A model generated the notes under the pieces. It made no database searches and had not been told where the DNA came from. It worked only from the letters and a program-made list of their open reading frames with translations. A stretch of DNA of 64,000 nucleotides from Aquanectria penicillioides (Eukaryota > Ascomycota > Sordariomycetes > Hypocreales > Nectriaceae), in contig PYIU01000007.1 in the NCBI GenBank assembly GCA_003415625.1, forward strand, positions 3,224,001-3,288,000, in the 5' to 3' direction. Of this stretch, positions 10,471 through 20,235 are shown piece after piece. Each line of letters begins with the position of its first letter. The first letter of the stretch is position 1. The translations under genes were made by a program, and so were the position numbers.

Positions 10471-11121
10471 TCATTTCTTCTTGAACTCCACAGATTCAGT
10501 TGCTCCCTGGGTGCCTGTAAAGTCCGCAATCTTAGTTGCCATGTCTACCGGGAAAGAGTAGTGCTCGTGGATGTACTTCCATTCCCCATTAACCTTGCGG
10601 ACAAGCGACGTGGAACGGAAGGAAAAGTCATATGGCGAGCTGTCGGCTGCAGTTCCGTCAACGCGCTGGACAGCGGTGATGTAGCCGAAATCGGGAGTCA
10701 CAGCTACAATCTCGACTTCTCTAAAACGCTGGTTTGTTTTGCCCAGGTACGGCGTGATGTGGTCGTAGTGGGCTTCGAGATTGGGGCGAGATACTGTTCC
10801 CATAAGGTCAAAGATGGAGTAGTCCTTCAGCTCGAAAAAGTTCTTTCCAGCTGGGGCATCGGTATGGCTGAGATGGTTGAGAAAGTTGCCGAACCGCTTG
10901 TAAAACTCGAGAATCTCAGCCTCGACGGATGCCAGTGACGTTTCATGGTACTGGGTGGTCAGTAATAGCGGCGCCATGGAAGAGAGGCTCTCACTATGCT
11001 GGGCGGCGAGCTCAGATCCTTGTGGAGAGCATCCACTGTGGTAAAGTCGGTCTGCAATGTCAGCAATTGTAGCGATTGCAATCGTTTGCGATTATCCTAC
11101 CTCTTTCTTCCAGTTTGCCAT
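10471..11121 (-). CDS. SnoaL-like NTF2-fold protein (SnoaL-1)
   Basis: 185 residues in three exons (11101-11121, 10995-11051, 10471-10950). The first exon has only seven codons (MANWKKE). Both introns have perfect TGCTGAC / TACTGAC branch sites and join in phase, so I prefer this start over the in-frame Met at 10977. The body shows the cone-shaped NTF2/SnoaL pattern: N-terminal helices 'EAEILEFYKRFGNFLNHL', then beta strands 'REVEIVAVTPDFGYITAVQ' and 'FSFRSTSLVRKVNGEWKYIH', ending 'HYSFPVDM'. Members act as polyketide cyclases, hydroxylases or epoxide hydrolases, or are non-catalytic. The neighbours (oxidases and a second SnoaL-like gene) favour a cyclase or isomerase role; the catalytic residues cannot be assigned. 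Confidence 0.85.
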
Positions 11122-11407
11122 TGCTTCAGATTGCTATTCTGTTGATTGTCGAATTACGATGGCATTCGTGCAACTCATATGTCCCGTTCATCTCTGCAGG
11201 ACGCGATGGACCAATCGGAGAACAGCGCGGGCCGCGGGATGTTTCACCCGGCAGCGCTCCGGCCCGTGTGGACCCGCTCTCCGCCAGGATGTCACAAATA
11301 ATCACAACGACTCATTGGGTCAAGCTTGGCATATTCCAGCAACATCATGCAATGCATTCAAGTAACTAGTAACTAAGCGCGTCGATCCGACTCGTAGTTC
11401 ATTGTCA
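11122..11407. promoter_or_regulatory. Promoter gap of SnoaL-1 with GCTCCGG site
   Basis: Upstream of SnoaL-1 and downstream of the VOC gene. GCTCCGG occurs at 11256-11262. Nothing else is recognised here. Confidence 0.3.
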
Positions 11408-12031
11408 TTAATGAGCTTCAATGACCTCGTAGCTAGTCCGGACATCTCGTGGAGGAGGCACCGGGATCGAATCAAGTCCTCGAGGGCCAATATTAGCCCG
11501 CTTCTTCAAGCCCCGCTCGTCAGCGCCGCTGTCCAGCTGGCGCCTCAGTTCAACAGGGTCGAAATCGACCCCAATCGGGTTCTCCGCGTATTCCTGCGAC
11601 GCCATCATGTCATTGGCCTCTTGGACCGTGTCAAAGTTGTCGACCTGCGTTTCAAGCTGATTGCCGTCGGGATCCTGGTAGTAAATGCTGGTCGTAGGGC
11701 CATGGTTGACCGACCAGATGGGCAGGATGCCCCTTGCCTTGCGCTGCTCGTACGCCGTCAAGAGATCGCCCAGGGTATCGAATGAGAAGGCAATGTGCTC
11801 CAGCCCAGACGAAGTGGGGATTTTCTCCGAGGTTCCCGGGATGTACCCGATCGCCAGACGATGGTGCTCTTCGTCGTAGGTCAAAAATGTGAGTTGCTTA
11901 TTCTCAAACGTGGAGCGAGCGCCGAGGAAGGCCTTGTAGAATGCCACCATGGACTTGTAGTTGGCAGTTCGGAGAACAACGTGAGCCAGGCTCTTGGGGG
12001 ACAAGACCTCGGAGGAGGTAGAGTGCGTCAT
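11408..12031 (-). CDS. VOC-superfamily protein, extradiol dioxygenase-like (glyoxalase fold)
   Basis: 207 residues, no intron, from the ATG at 12029-12031; an in-frame extension to 12175 exists but lacks conserved features. Two beta-alpha-beta-beta-beta modules are visible. Candidate metal ligands are the His in 'LAHVVLRT' (module 1), the His in 'GLEHIAFSFD' and the Glu in 'GNQLETQVDN' (module 2), matching the His-His-Glu triad of type I extradiol dioxygenases and related VOC enzymes. 'YYQDPDGNQLE' is the typical closing strand. Fungal homologues are often labelled biphenyl-2,3-diol 1,2-dioxygenase. In the cluster it might cleave or rearrange a catechol made by the flavin monooxygenases, or act as an isomerase. 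The triad is intact; the reaction is unknown. Confidence 0.85.
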   Translation of the reverse strand: MTHSTSSEVLSPKSLAHVVLRTANYKSMVAFYKAFLGARSTFENKQLTFLTYDEEHHRLAIGYIPGTSEKIPTSSGLEHIAFSFDTLGDLLTAYEQRKARGILPIWSVNHGPTTSIYYQDPDGNQLETQVDNFDTVQEANDMMASQEYAENPIGVDFDPVELRRQLDSGADERGLKKRANIGPRGLDSIPVPPPRDVRTSYEVIEAH

Positions 12032-12217
12032 GTTGCAGAGTGGGCCGTCAATATTTTGATGCATTGACACATGGGACCAATTCGTACAAATGCTTGTGAT
12101 ATTAATCTGTCCATCGTCCGGGAGAGTAAACTCCGGCTCCCGGCGGAGCCAAATCCATGATCCTACGTGGCACATGCAAGTAGAGAGAATGAATCGGTTT
12201 CTTATTCAATAATATCA
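12032..12217 (-). promoter_or_regulatory. Promoter of the VOC gene with a palindromic GGCTCC-CGGC-GGAGCC site
   Basis: At 12135-12150 there is a perfect 6-nt inverted repeat, GGCTCC and GGAGCC, around CGGC. It is preceded by another CTCCG at 12131. It sits about 105 bp upstream of the VOC start codon and is the most symmetrical copy of the motif in the cluster. Confidence 0.45.
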
Positions 12218-12761
12218 CTAATCTTTAAGTGCGTTTACGAGAGCAGAAGTGTCCTGGATCTGTTAGCTGTGTCCTGAGATTCTTGACGAGAGACGTACAC
12301 CCCAAACCTGGTAAAGGCGAAGCTTGGGAGCATCGCTTTGCGTATCTTGAACAACGAGGCGACCTGTAAATTCCCCTTCGACATGCTTCCCGTTTCTCAG
12401 ACCCATACCCACGCGGGCAATAAAAAGTAGATCGCTGACATCGGCCCCTCCAACGTACACCTTCAAAACCTCGTGCCTCCTCGTCGAAATCAACTTCCAT
12501 GCATTATCGCGCGAGCGTCGGATTTCTGAACCTGTGAGCCTTTGCATTTAAAATTCATCTCAACTCACCCTCGGTTCCGCGAAACGGGTTTGCACTGAAA
12601 TATGCTATTCCGTCTTTTGCAAAGATTTCATCCGCCAAGACATCGCCGCACTGGGGATCCGCCGTGTCGAGCAACTGGTAGAACCTCTCAATCAGCTGTT
12701 TCACCGCCGACGGGACCTCAAGGCCAGCTGGCCACTCTGCAGAATCAATGTTGTAGCCCAT
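12218..12761 (-). CDS. SnoaL-like NTF2-fold protein (SnoaL-2)
   Basis: 153 residues, three exons. The ATG at 12759-12761 starts 'MGYNIDSAEWPAGLEVPSA'. Splicing at GTGAGT (near 12571) joins 'PFRGTEG' to 'SEIRRSRDNAW', and a second intron near 12250-12300 joins 'LYQVWG' to the last codons 'DTSALVNALKD'. The helical start 'VKQLIERFYQLLDTADP', the sheet 'HEVLKVYVGGADVSDLLFIARV' and 'EGEFTGRLVVQD' fit the SnoaL/NTF2 fold. Sequence identity to SnoaL-1 looks low, so they are not tandem copies. It is divergent from the Zn2Cys6 regulator. It may be a cyclase, dehydratase or accessory protein; this cannot be decided from sequence. Confidence 0.82.
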
Positions 12762-13029
12762 GGTGAACGTGTTGCTTGATTCCAATTCACGGCGGCGTGG
12801 CGAGGTCGTACTGATCCCGGCGACTTTCTTCCGGGCTCCGCTGCTCGCACTTCTTCGGCCCGGCCCGGCCTATCTGGGATTACTCGGCCCTAAACAGAAT
12901 AACATTTCTTGGCCGTATCCCTATTGTAGAGCTGCATTGACTTCTCCTGGCGGACAGTCGAAAGTCCGACAAACATCTATACTTGCCTGCACGCTCGTCT
13001 TTACCCTTCTCGGACTCGCTGCCGGCCAC
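12762..13029. promoter_or_regulatory. Divergent promoter of SnoaL-2 and the Zn2Cys6 regulator
   Basis: GGCTCCG at 12834-12840 within CCGGGCTCCGCTGC. If the regulator binds this site, it would also control itself. The rest of the gap is GC-rich and shows no other clear element. Confidence 0.35.
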
Positions 13030-15521
13030 ATGGCCAACCAAGGTTCAATGGAGTCTCCCAAACCCTCCTCCCTGGTTCTCCACAAGAGACAGTCGGGGTT
13101 GGAGGCGAAGACGGTTCACCGTTCGCCCTTGGCCTGTCTCTACTGTCGCGCAAGAAAGGTTCGATGCGACGTCTCCAAAAACGGGCAGCCATGTATGAAC
13201 TGCAATCTCGACGACCAGAAATGCGTCGTAGCCAAGAGAGCATCTCGACGGTAAGCAGTTCATATGATGGGCTGAACATGCTGACCAGTGCAGGTTTTCC
13301 ACCCACAACAAATTGCAATTCTCTCCCCAGACTCAGGGACGCAAGAGTACGCAGTCCAAGCTGACTGATGTTGTCCTGCAAGATCCAGAGCCAAAGGAGG
13401 CGCCGGTTCCCCAAGAGTCATGCTGCGACAAGGCATACGAGTTTATCATCGGAGACCACACCAACGCATCGCCAAACACTCACTCCGATCCAGGCACATC
13501 GGACTCGGCTTACGAGACTGCATCCTCAGGTAAGATCACCCATTGCCTGGTGACGTCGCTAACCCGCCCAGTTGGGCTCCCTCAAGATCTGTGTCCCACC
13601 AGCGAGCCCACCACTCAGGCAGTGGACATGGTCGTGTACTGCTCATACTCATTTATGAATGTCAGCAACATGTTTTACATGCAGCCGCAGGATATCCGCT
13701 TCCTGGACTCTGAAGGCTGTCTGCGTCTTCCCTCTCGATCCATCCTGGACCAATTCCTCCACCAATACTTTCTTCATGTACATCCACTGTTGCCCATGCT
13801 AAATGAATCCGACTTTTGGGAGGCCTACTACAGTCCAGCACCAGAAGAGACGAAACGATCCAGTCTTTTCTTAATCCAAGCCATGCTATTTGCATCATGC
13901 AACGTGAGTCGCACGCTCATATGTCGACCCCGCTAACGTCAACAGTTCGTCCCAGTAGAGTCCCTCAAGCGCCTGGGGTACGCCAACATCCGCAGCGCAA
14001 GGGCATCGTTTTATAGAAAGGCAAAGGTATGTTTCCCTTGCAGTCTAAAGCTCTTCTAACACCCGCAGCTCCTCTACGACTTTGCCGTCGAGCAATCCCC
14101 GCTGTCAATCGCCCAGGCTGCCTTGCTGCTGACCTTTTGGACCCCGCCATACAAGGCCGACGCAAAACCCAACACCTCCTGGCTCATGATTGCGATTGAG
14201 AATGCCAAGACTATCCAGGCCGATGTTCACTCTACCGGCTGCGCGCATCTCAGGCGTCTCTGGTGGTGCTGCATCATCCGCGACCGCATTCTCCCGCTTG
14301 GGCTGCGACGCAGCATCATCATCACGCCGGCCCATTTTGACCTGAAAAGCAGCATGAAGCTGGGTTCTGTCGCCCTTCAAGACGAAATTCACCGGTCAAA
14401 GGTGTACGACGCAGAAACAAAATCAGCTCTCGCAAAGGTGTTGCACCACCAAGTAGAGCTGTCTGTCATCTTGACCGACGTCCTGCTGCTTTTATACCCG
14501 CTAAAAAGGGACCAAATTATGCCGAAAGCTACAAGCATTCGAAAATGTAAAGAGGATCTACTTCGATGGTACGCGGCAACACCATTCAAAGAAAACGTCT
14601 TTTCAGAACACGGACACAAGTCGGTTACACTATACACTGCATTATTGTACATTTATTATCAGTAAGTTTCCCGCCCCATACTGTTCCATCTAACATTTGT
14701 AGCGGAGCCACCATTCTCCTCGGCCAGTACGACTTGAAGGGCGCCGAGGCGAACCAAGAGAGGCTTCAGATCCAAAAAGAGGTTGGGTACTCAACCGCCA
14801 GCATCGCCGAGCTCCTCGACACGCTAAATCGGCTTCATCTAGCCAGAAGACTTCCCATTAGCATGTAAGTTTTCCTTCCCATCTATAGAATGTTGCTAAT
14901 TTTCAGCGTCGCATATGCGGCATTCCCCTTGCGGTTCACATCCTCGATGCGCAGTTTCCCGGCGCCATTGGGACTTCACTCGACAAGGGACAAAAGCACT
15001 CAAAGCAGCGCCAGCTCAGTACCCTAATAAACGCCATGAAGGTGTTCCACGAACAATACGACGGTGTTTCAGACGTCATCAAGGCGATCCGCACCATTAT
15101 CCATTACATGCAGCTCCACGCCCACCTGCCTGGTGCCGAAAAGACACAGAGAAAGGAGCTGATGAGCGAAATATCCAACCTCGACCTGTATCTTTCGGTG
15201 GCCATGGACTGGAGTCTCAGTAACGGGAAGCCACCTGACGGACAAGAATTTGATACATATCTGGGCGGGCTTCTTCAGCCGACGCAGGAGCCAGTGGCGG
15301 ATTTCTCAGGGATCGAGTATGCAGCACATGGGGAGGTCCAAAACGACTTTGCTTGTGCAGAGGCTGGCGGAATGCAAAATCACGAGTCCCAAATCATGGC
15401 AGAGTGGGATGGCTTTACTATTGACTTTGGAACTGATGGTATAGGCAGCAATGAGCAAGTGCAAATAGGTGAACTGTTTGAGCTTTCGCCGGGAATGATA
15501 GGGTACGACATAAACAGATAG
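13030..15521 (+). CDS. Zn2Cys6 transcription factor, likely pathway regulator (one frameshift)
   Basis: About 745 residues in seven exons. The N-terminal zinc cluster reads 'ACLYCRARKVRCDVSKNG' then 'PCMNCNLDDQKCV', giving the six cysteines. The middle homology region has 'LDQFLHQYFLHVHPLLPML' and the fungal_trans signature 'LRRLWWCCIIRDR'. The start may be 13030 or 13048. In the last exon the frame breaks at the C run 14925-14928: with one more C the frame continues from 'VAYAAFPL' into 'AVHILDAQFPGAIG', whereas the given sequence reaches a stop. This looks like a homopolymer miscount, not decay. Being the last gene of the cluster and divergent from SnoaL-2, it is the likely activator of the cluster. 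Confidence 0.88.
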
Positions 15522-16463
15522 GTTAGAATACTATTATTACTTGCATATTGTTACACAATATTTATATATTAAGTTGATATATATATTAAATATAATATAT
15601 AAAAAATAAGAATTAATATGTATCAAATCGTGGGTAGGTCGCGGGGTTTGTTATGACTCAGTCAAGGTCACAGGAATAGCAGCTGCTAGGTTGTAATAAT
15701 CATCGTTGTTCTATATAACTATGCTAGCTATCGAAGATGATGCTGAAACCGGGTCACGTGGCGGGCCCCCAGGATCGAGGACCGGCACCCTCGAAGCCTC
15801 ACAGGCCTCACAGGCCTCATAAAACGTTATGCCTGTATCAACTCCAACGTTCCAACATAAATATTATGTCAACTTAAACTAATATATTTCAAAATGCCAG
15901 CCTATATTATAAGGCTATACATCCAAATAAAAGTAGTATTTCATTTTATAGCCATTTGAGTAATATCCTCAAAATGGCCAGGCCACAAATGGTAGAGTTC
16001 CTTTCTAGGATCGTTCCTGTCCCAGAACCTGGTGAAGACGTGGCACACAATGTCGGTCGCAACACAAAAAAGATACGTGAACCTGTATTATCAATGAATA
16101 AGCAATCTCGTCTCGACCGCGGAGAAGCATCTTGTATATCGGACCCGAGAAGTTCCGTTGCGGAGTAAAAGGATACTGATATCCGCACATGCAATAGCTA
16201 TCTCGAAGGCATCTCGCCACGTCCATCCTCGTCGTGCAGTGAAGAGGTCGCGACTAACGGATGCTTTCGCTTCGTGTTGCACTGTTCAAGTCAAGGGGCA
16301 ATACGATAGGACGGCCTGTACAGGTCTTGAAGTTTGGGTTCGGGGAGAGAAATTATGTGTGAACATTTACTGAAATACAAGTTCACGGTGGACTCTTTTC
16401 CTCATCTCCTCGTGCCAGCAATTGGCTTCCAATAGCTTCTTCCGCCACCACAACACACATTCA
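15522..16463. other. Gene-free, partly AT-rich boundary segment
   Basis: The first about 120 bp are almost pure A/T (TATATATTAA-type), followed by a small tandem repeat of CCTCACAGG near 15797-15825 and more AT-rich sequence to 15950. No ORF here looks like a protein. It marks the right edge of the biosynthetic block. The extreme A/T content could be the remains of a RIP-mutated repeat, but no element can be recognised. Confidence 0.5.
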
Positions 16464-18711
16464 TTACATATATGATATGATACAGAAATTAATCCTTGCG
16501 CTCCCTAACGAATCCCCTTTCACCTCGCAGCCCAGGGGCCAAATTCTAGCGTTCTTCCTCCGCCAACCCATACTCAGCGACCAACCACGCCGAGATCCAT
16601 GTCCAGTACTGCACGCCATGAGTTCTTCCCAAGCATTGGATGGCGTGGCAGACACCATAAACCACGTCTTGTGGCTCTGACCGAAAAATGCCGAGCACGT
16701 CAACTGTGTAAGGAATGCTGGATGATAATGGGTCATTGAAGGACTCTGGTGAGACGTCGGAGGTTGTCGTGTAGAGGCGCATCGATGATTGCGTCATTCT
16801 CAATCCGTGCCGATGCTAACTGTGGTAGAAACGCCTTAGGGAGTGCTTCCTAGAGCTACAAGCACTCGTTGTTCGTCAATGGCCTTGGTTCGGTGCTGAA
16901 GATGGTGTACCCTTGGTTGAATTCGGGTACTGGAAACCCAAGTTTTTTGTAGAGTCTTATTGTTAGGTCCAAGGCAGCAGTCGAGCGAATTGCTTGGACC
17001 GTAGCCAATTTTCCAATACAAGGAAGGGTTCAACCTAGTAGCCCTGCTTGCACGATCCACAACCCCTTTATACCCAACAATGGCAGATTTCCAAAGCCCG
17101 AGTAGAAGCCACAAAGAGCCTTTCGAAGCCAATGGCTTGAGGTATCTGCGGCCACGGGCAATCCATTTCTCCCGAACTTGACCGTCGAGAACCTTGGTAT
17201 TCACCAATTTGACGAAGTCGGAAATCCCAACCACAGAGTACGGCTGCAAGTTGGAGCTTGATCTGCAATACTTCGAGGCTGCGAACGGGCAACGCCACGA
17301 AGTATGCAAGTTGGGAATCAAAGTCGAAGTACGGGAGGGCCACCTTGAACATGTGAGCTTGGTGAGGAGGGAGCCCAAAGGTGACCGATCCATAGTACGG
17401 TGTCGATATTCCGTGCGAGCAAAATCGATTGACGGCTTTTGAGAGAATGTCCGGATTCTGAATGAAGCGTTCGATGATCCTGCCTCTATCAGCTCCGCCG
17501 TTGAGAAACGATGACCCAAGAATCACTGCCACAAAGTTCTGTGCTTGGTATCCCTCCAACTTGACCCGTCGGGGACGATCCGTGCCGGAGATATACTGTG
17601 CAACGCTTCTGTAGCCGTTCGGGTAAATCCTGGCAGTCTTAAAATGATTTGCGGTCATGCAAATCCGCGACAGCTGTTCGAGACGTTCCGCCCGACATAC
17701 CACCGTCGGAAACTCGACCATTTGCCTCATTCCCATATTGTACACGTTATCATGGCGCTTTGCCCCCAGAAACAAGTGGATGTGATTGAATACGCTCAAG
17801 GGTACATAGGGCTGAAATGCTGGGTCTATGAGAAGCGCATTGTGGTCTGCAGCAGTCCCGGCATATTTAGCAGCATGATACTCCGTGGTACCATCCAACC
17901 GGTACATGCGCCATGACGGGTGCCTTGGGTGACTGAGTCCCGCTACACAGTGGAAAGATTGGAAGCATACGATGACATCCTTTCCATCGGAGTGTTTCTT
18001 CGCGGCGTTCAGCACCAAAGGGTTCATATTGGCCACGTCCGTGGTGGTGATTATCTTAGTATTCTCGAGCTAGGCGACGTCACTTTCATCGTTACCGATT
18101 CTCAAGTGATCTATATTGGTCTTTCCATGCATTTGAATCAGTTCCGCAAACGCGGGATACTGTTCCCCAGGCGAAATCGTCACGATCTTGATGTTTGCGT
18201 GATGTCGGTGGCGGGTGATGTCTGAGGCCAATTGCGTAATAGCAGCAAAGGCCAAGGCGGACTCGACTGGCACTTCTCGTGGAATCCTCATCAAGTGATG
18301 GCCTCGTTGGGCAGGGCGTCAGGATCCCGCCATCCATTAGAAATACCAGTCTCTAGCCATGCCTGAAATCCCGTCTTGCCCTTGACTCTGTTCATCTCGA
18401 CCGTGTGTACCATGTCGGTCTGTTAGAACATCACCAAGGCGTTGCCCACTTCCAAGTTACTGAAGAACTTTGCGCCCACTGTGATCTCTATTTCCATGCT
18501 CGTCGCAACGAGAATCACGGGGATTCTGTGCGAGGTGGCAGCTCGTACTAACCTCTTTCCACAAAGGATCCACCATGAAGCGCTCGTACCGAACGCGCAA
18601 ATGGGCGAATCGCAGGCTTTGGGGAGTGTCAGAGGGGTTATCTGGAGCCATCCAATCCTTGAGGATCCGAATCTTGGCCTGGATATCGTCCGGCAATGAG
18701 CCGCAAGCCAT
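16464..18711 (-). pseudogene. Decayed protein-coding gene, unrecognised
   Basis: The minus strand keeps a long open stretch of 322 codons (17068-18036), too long to be chance, with normal-looking protein composition. Upstream pieces (18457-18711, then 18070-18294 in other frames) and downstream pieces (16836-17060, 16464-16800) also look coding but are separated by stops and frame changes; for example TAA/TAG codons interrupt near 18420 and 18075. I could not assign a family. Fragments such as 'HRIPVILVATSMEIEI' and 'FGLPPHQAHMFKVALPYFDF' may help a search. Some breaks could be sequencing errors, but the number of in-frame stops points to real decay. Confidence 0.5.
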
Positions 18712-19317
18712 TATGAGTCAAAAAGCTGATAGTGGGATTGTGGAGCGAAGTTGCAGAAACCTGGATCTAATCTCCTTGAAGGAACGTTTTGGTTCAAACG
18801 TGGTTTGTTTGTCAATGGCCTCCTTTTCTCAAACGCATTCTATTTTCCCAGCTGCGAAGATGCTTGACAGTGTCAACAGTTGGCTACGGCGGGACTCACG
18901 GTTGCATTCAAGACCGACCCAGCTGTCTTACCGCTCAAGCACCGAAACAAATCATCTGTCGCGGAGAAGGCGATCAACTGCTTGGCCTGACACGCTGCAA
19001 ACAAGAGTCTGGCTGCACTAGTTTTCAGAGACGAATAGAGGTCTCATGTCATTTGTTTGCCAGTATCTGAATCCTCATGTGCGGAGAGCTCACGTTTCCA
19101 CTGAGCAGCCAGGGCCCCAAGAGCCCTACCGCAAGCGCATTTTGGAATCAATCAAATCATGTTCGTTTTACCAACGGCCGCAGATCAGGAGACCAACAGG
19201 TTGGCTTGGCGAACCGCGAAACATGAGCCTATTTTCAGAGGAATGTATTCATCTAGCTCGTATCATCATAAAGGTTTCAACCGCCTGTAGACCCTAGTTT
19301 TCTACCCGATATTCATC
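18712..19317. other. No gene recognised
   Basis: Only short overlapping ORFs on the plus strand, none with a recognisable motif. It may contain the eroded 5' part of the pseudogene to its left. Confidence 0.35.
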
Positions 19318-20235
19318 TCACGAGCTGCGAACTGCGGCGAGGGCAGCCTTGACTACGTCGTCCAGGTTGTTCTTGGGTAGGCCGAGGAGGTCGTTGAGAA
19401 TTTCCTCCTGCTCCTCCAGGTGACCTCCAAACCTTCCGGTGACGAAGCCAGTCTCAATCAAATCATAGGTCGCATAGTCGTTTCCAGCTGCCACCGCAGC
19501 CTGCTTCTCTTTGATGAACTCGTCAGTGTTGACCGTCTCGGTCGTAAACTTCTCCCCGCCGATGCGCTCAATGGCGGCCAGCAGCTGCTTCTGGGTAATG
19601 GCAAAGTCGCTCAGGTAGACGACGCGGTTCTTGGTCTCCTCCCACTTCTTGGTGAGGGCGTTGACCAGGGCGAGGGCGGTGTTGTCCTCGGTCGTGGTGC
19701 TGAACCAGCCCTCGCCGTCGTCCCAGAGGACAAAGCGCTTCTCTTTGATGTGCATGCCCAGGAAGTCGTGGAGCGCACTCCACTTGAGCCACATGCCGCA
19801 GCCGATGCTCATCCACTCCAGCCCAGTGGGCTGCTTGGATCGCAGATAGTCCTGGATCTCGCCCTTCTCGCGAAAGACATAGTTGAGCGCTCGGGCCTTG
19901 GGGTTGTTGTTGTTGAGGCCATACTCGGAGGCAACATATCGCTTGACTTGAGCGGCCACGGCAGCGTCGACGAATCGGAGCTGGTCGCGAACGGCCAGGG
20001 ATGTCATGCAGTTGACAATGGCATCCTGGCCCTTGAAGGCTTCTACCAGGTCATCGAGGGGATAAGACTCGTCGATGGTAACGACCTTAACATTGGAAGG
20101 GAGCTTGGACTTGGACGACGAGCGCTGCAGGGCAGTCACTGTAAAGGAGGGTTCATTGAGGAGGGCCTTGAGGACGATTGAGCCGATTGAGCCAGTGGCT
20201 CCGACAATCAAAAGCTTATTGAATGGCGACGACAT
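19318..20235 (-). CDS. NmrA-like / isoflavone reductase-type NAD(P)-binding protein
   Basis: 305 residues, single exon, ATG at 20233-20235. The N-terminus has the atypical-SDR cofactor motif 'LLIVGATGSIGSIVLKALL' (GxxGxxG) and 'LQRSSSKSKLP', where Arg/Ser after strand 2 suggests NADP(H). 'QVKRYVASEYGLNNNN' corresponds to the conserved 'KRFIPSEFG' stretch of the NmrA/isoflavone reductase family. The catalytic Lys of true reductases is not evident, so it may be a redox sensor or a reductase. Located about 3.8 kb from the cluster regulator and separated from it by a decayed gene, it is probably not part of the cluster, but this is not certain. Confidence 0.9.
   Translation of the reverse strand: MSSPFNKLLIVGATGSIGSIVLKALLNEPSFTVTALQRSSSKSKLPSNVKVVTIDESYPLDDLVEAFKGQDAIVNCMTSLAVRDQLRFVDAAVAAQVKRYVASEYGLNNNNPKARALNYVFREKGEIQDYLRSKQPTGLEWMSIGCGMWLKWSALHDFLGMHIKEKRFVLWDDGEGWFSTTTEDNTALALVNALTKKWEETKNRVVYLSDFAITQKQLLAAIERIGGEKFTTETVNTDEFIKEKQAAVAAGNDYATYDLIETGFVTGRFGGHLEEQEEILNDLLGLPKNNLDDVVKAALAAVRSS

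Noticed and set aside
15797..15825. CRISPR-like or satellite array (CCTCACAGG repeats)
   Set aside because: Only two to three very short direct units without spacers; a simple tandem repeat.
16464..18711. Identification of the decayed gene as a glycosyltransferase
   Set aside because: I considered a UDP-glycosyltransferase, but the donor-binding signature and the N-terminal fold pattern could not be found, so the family is left open.
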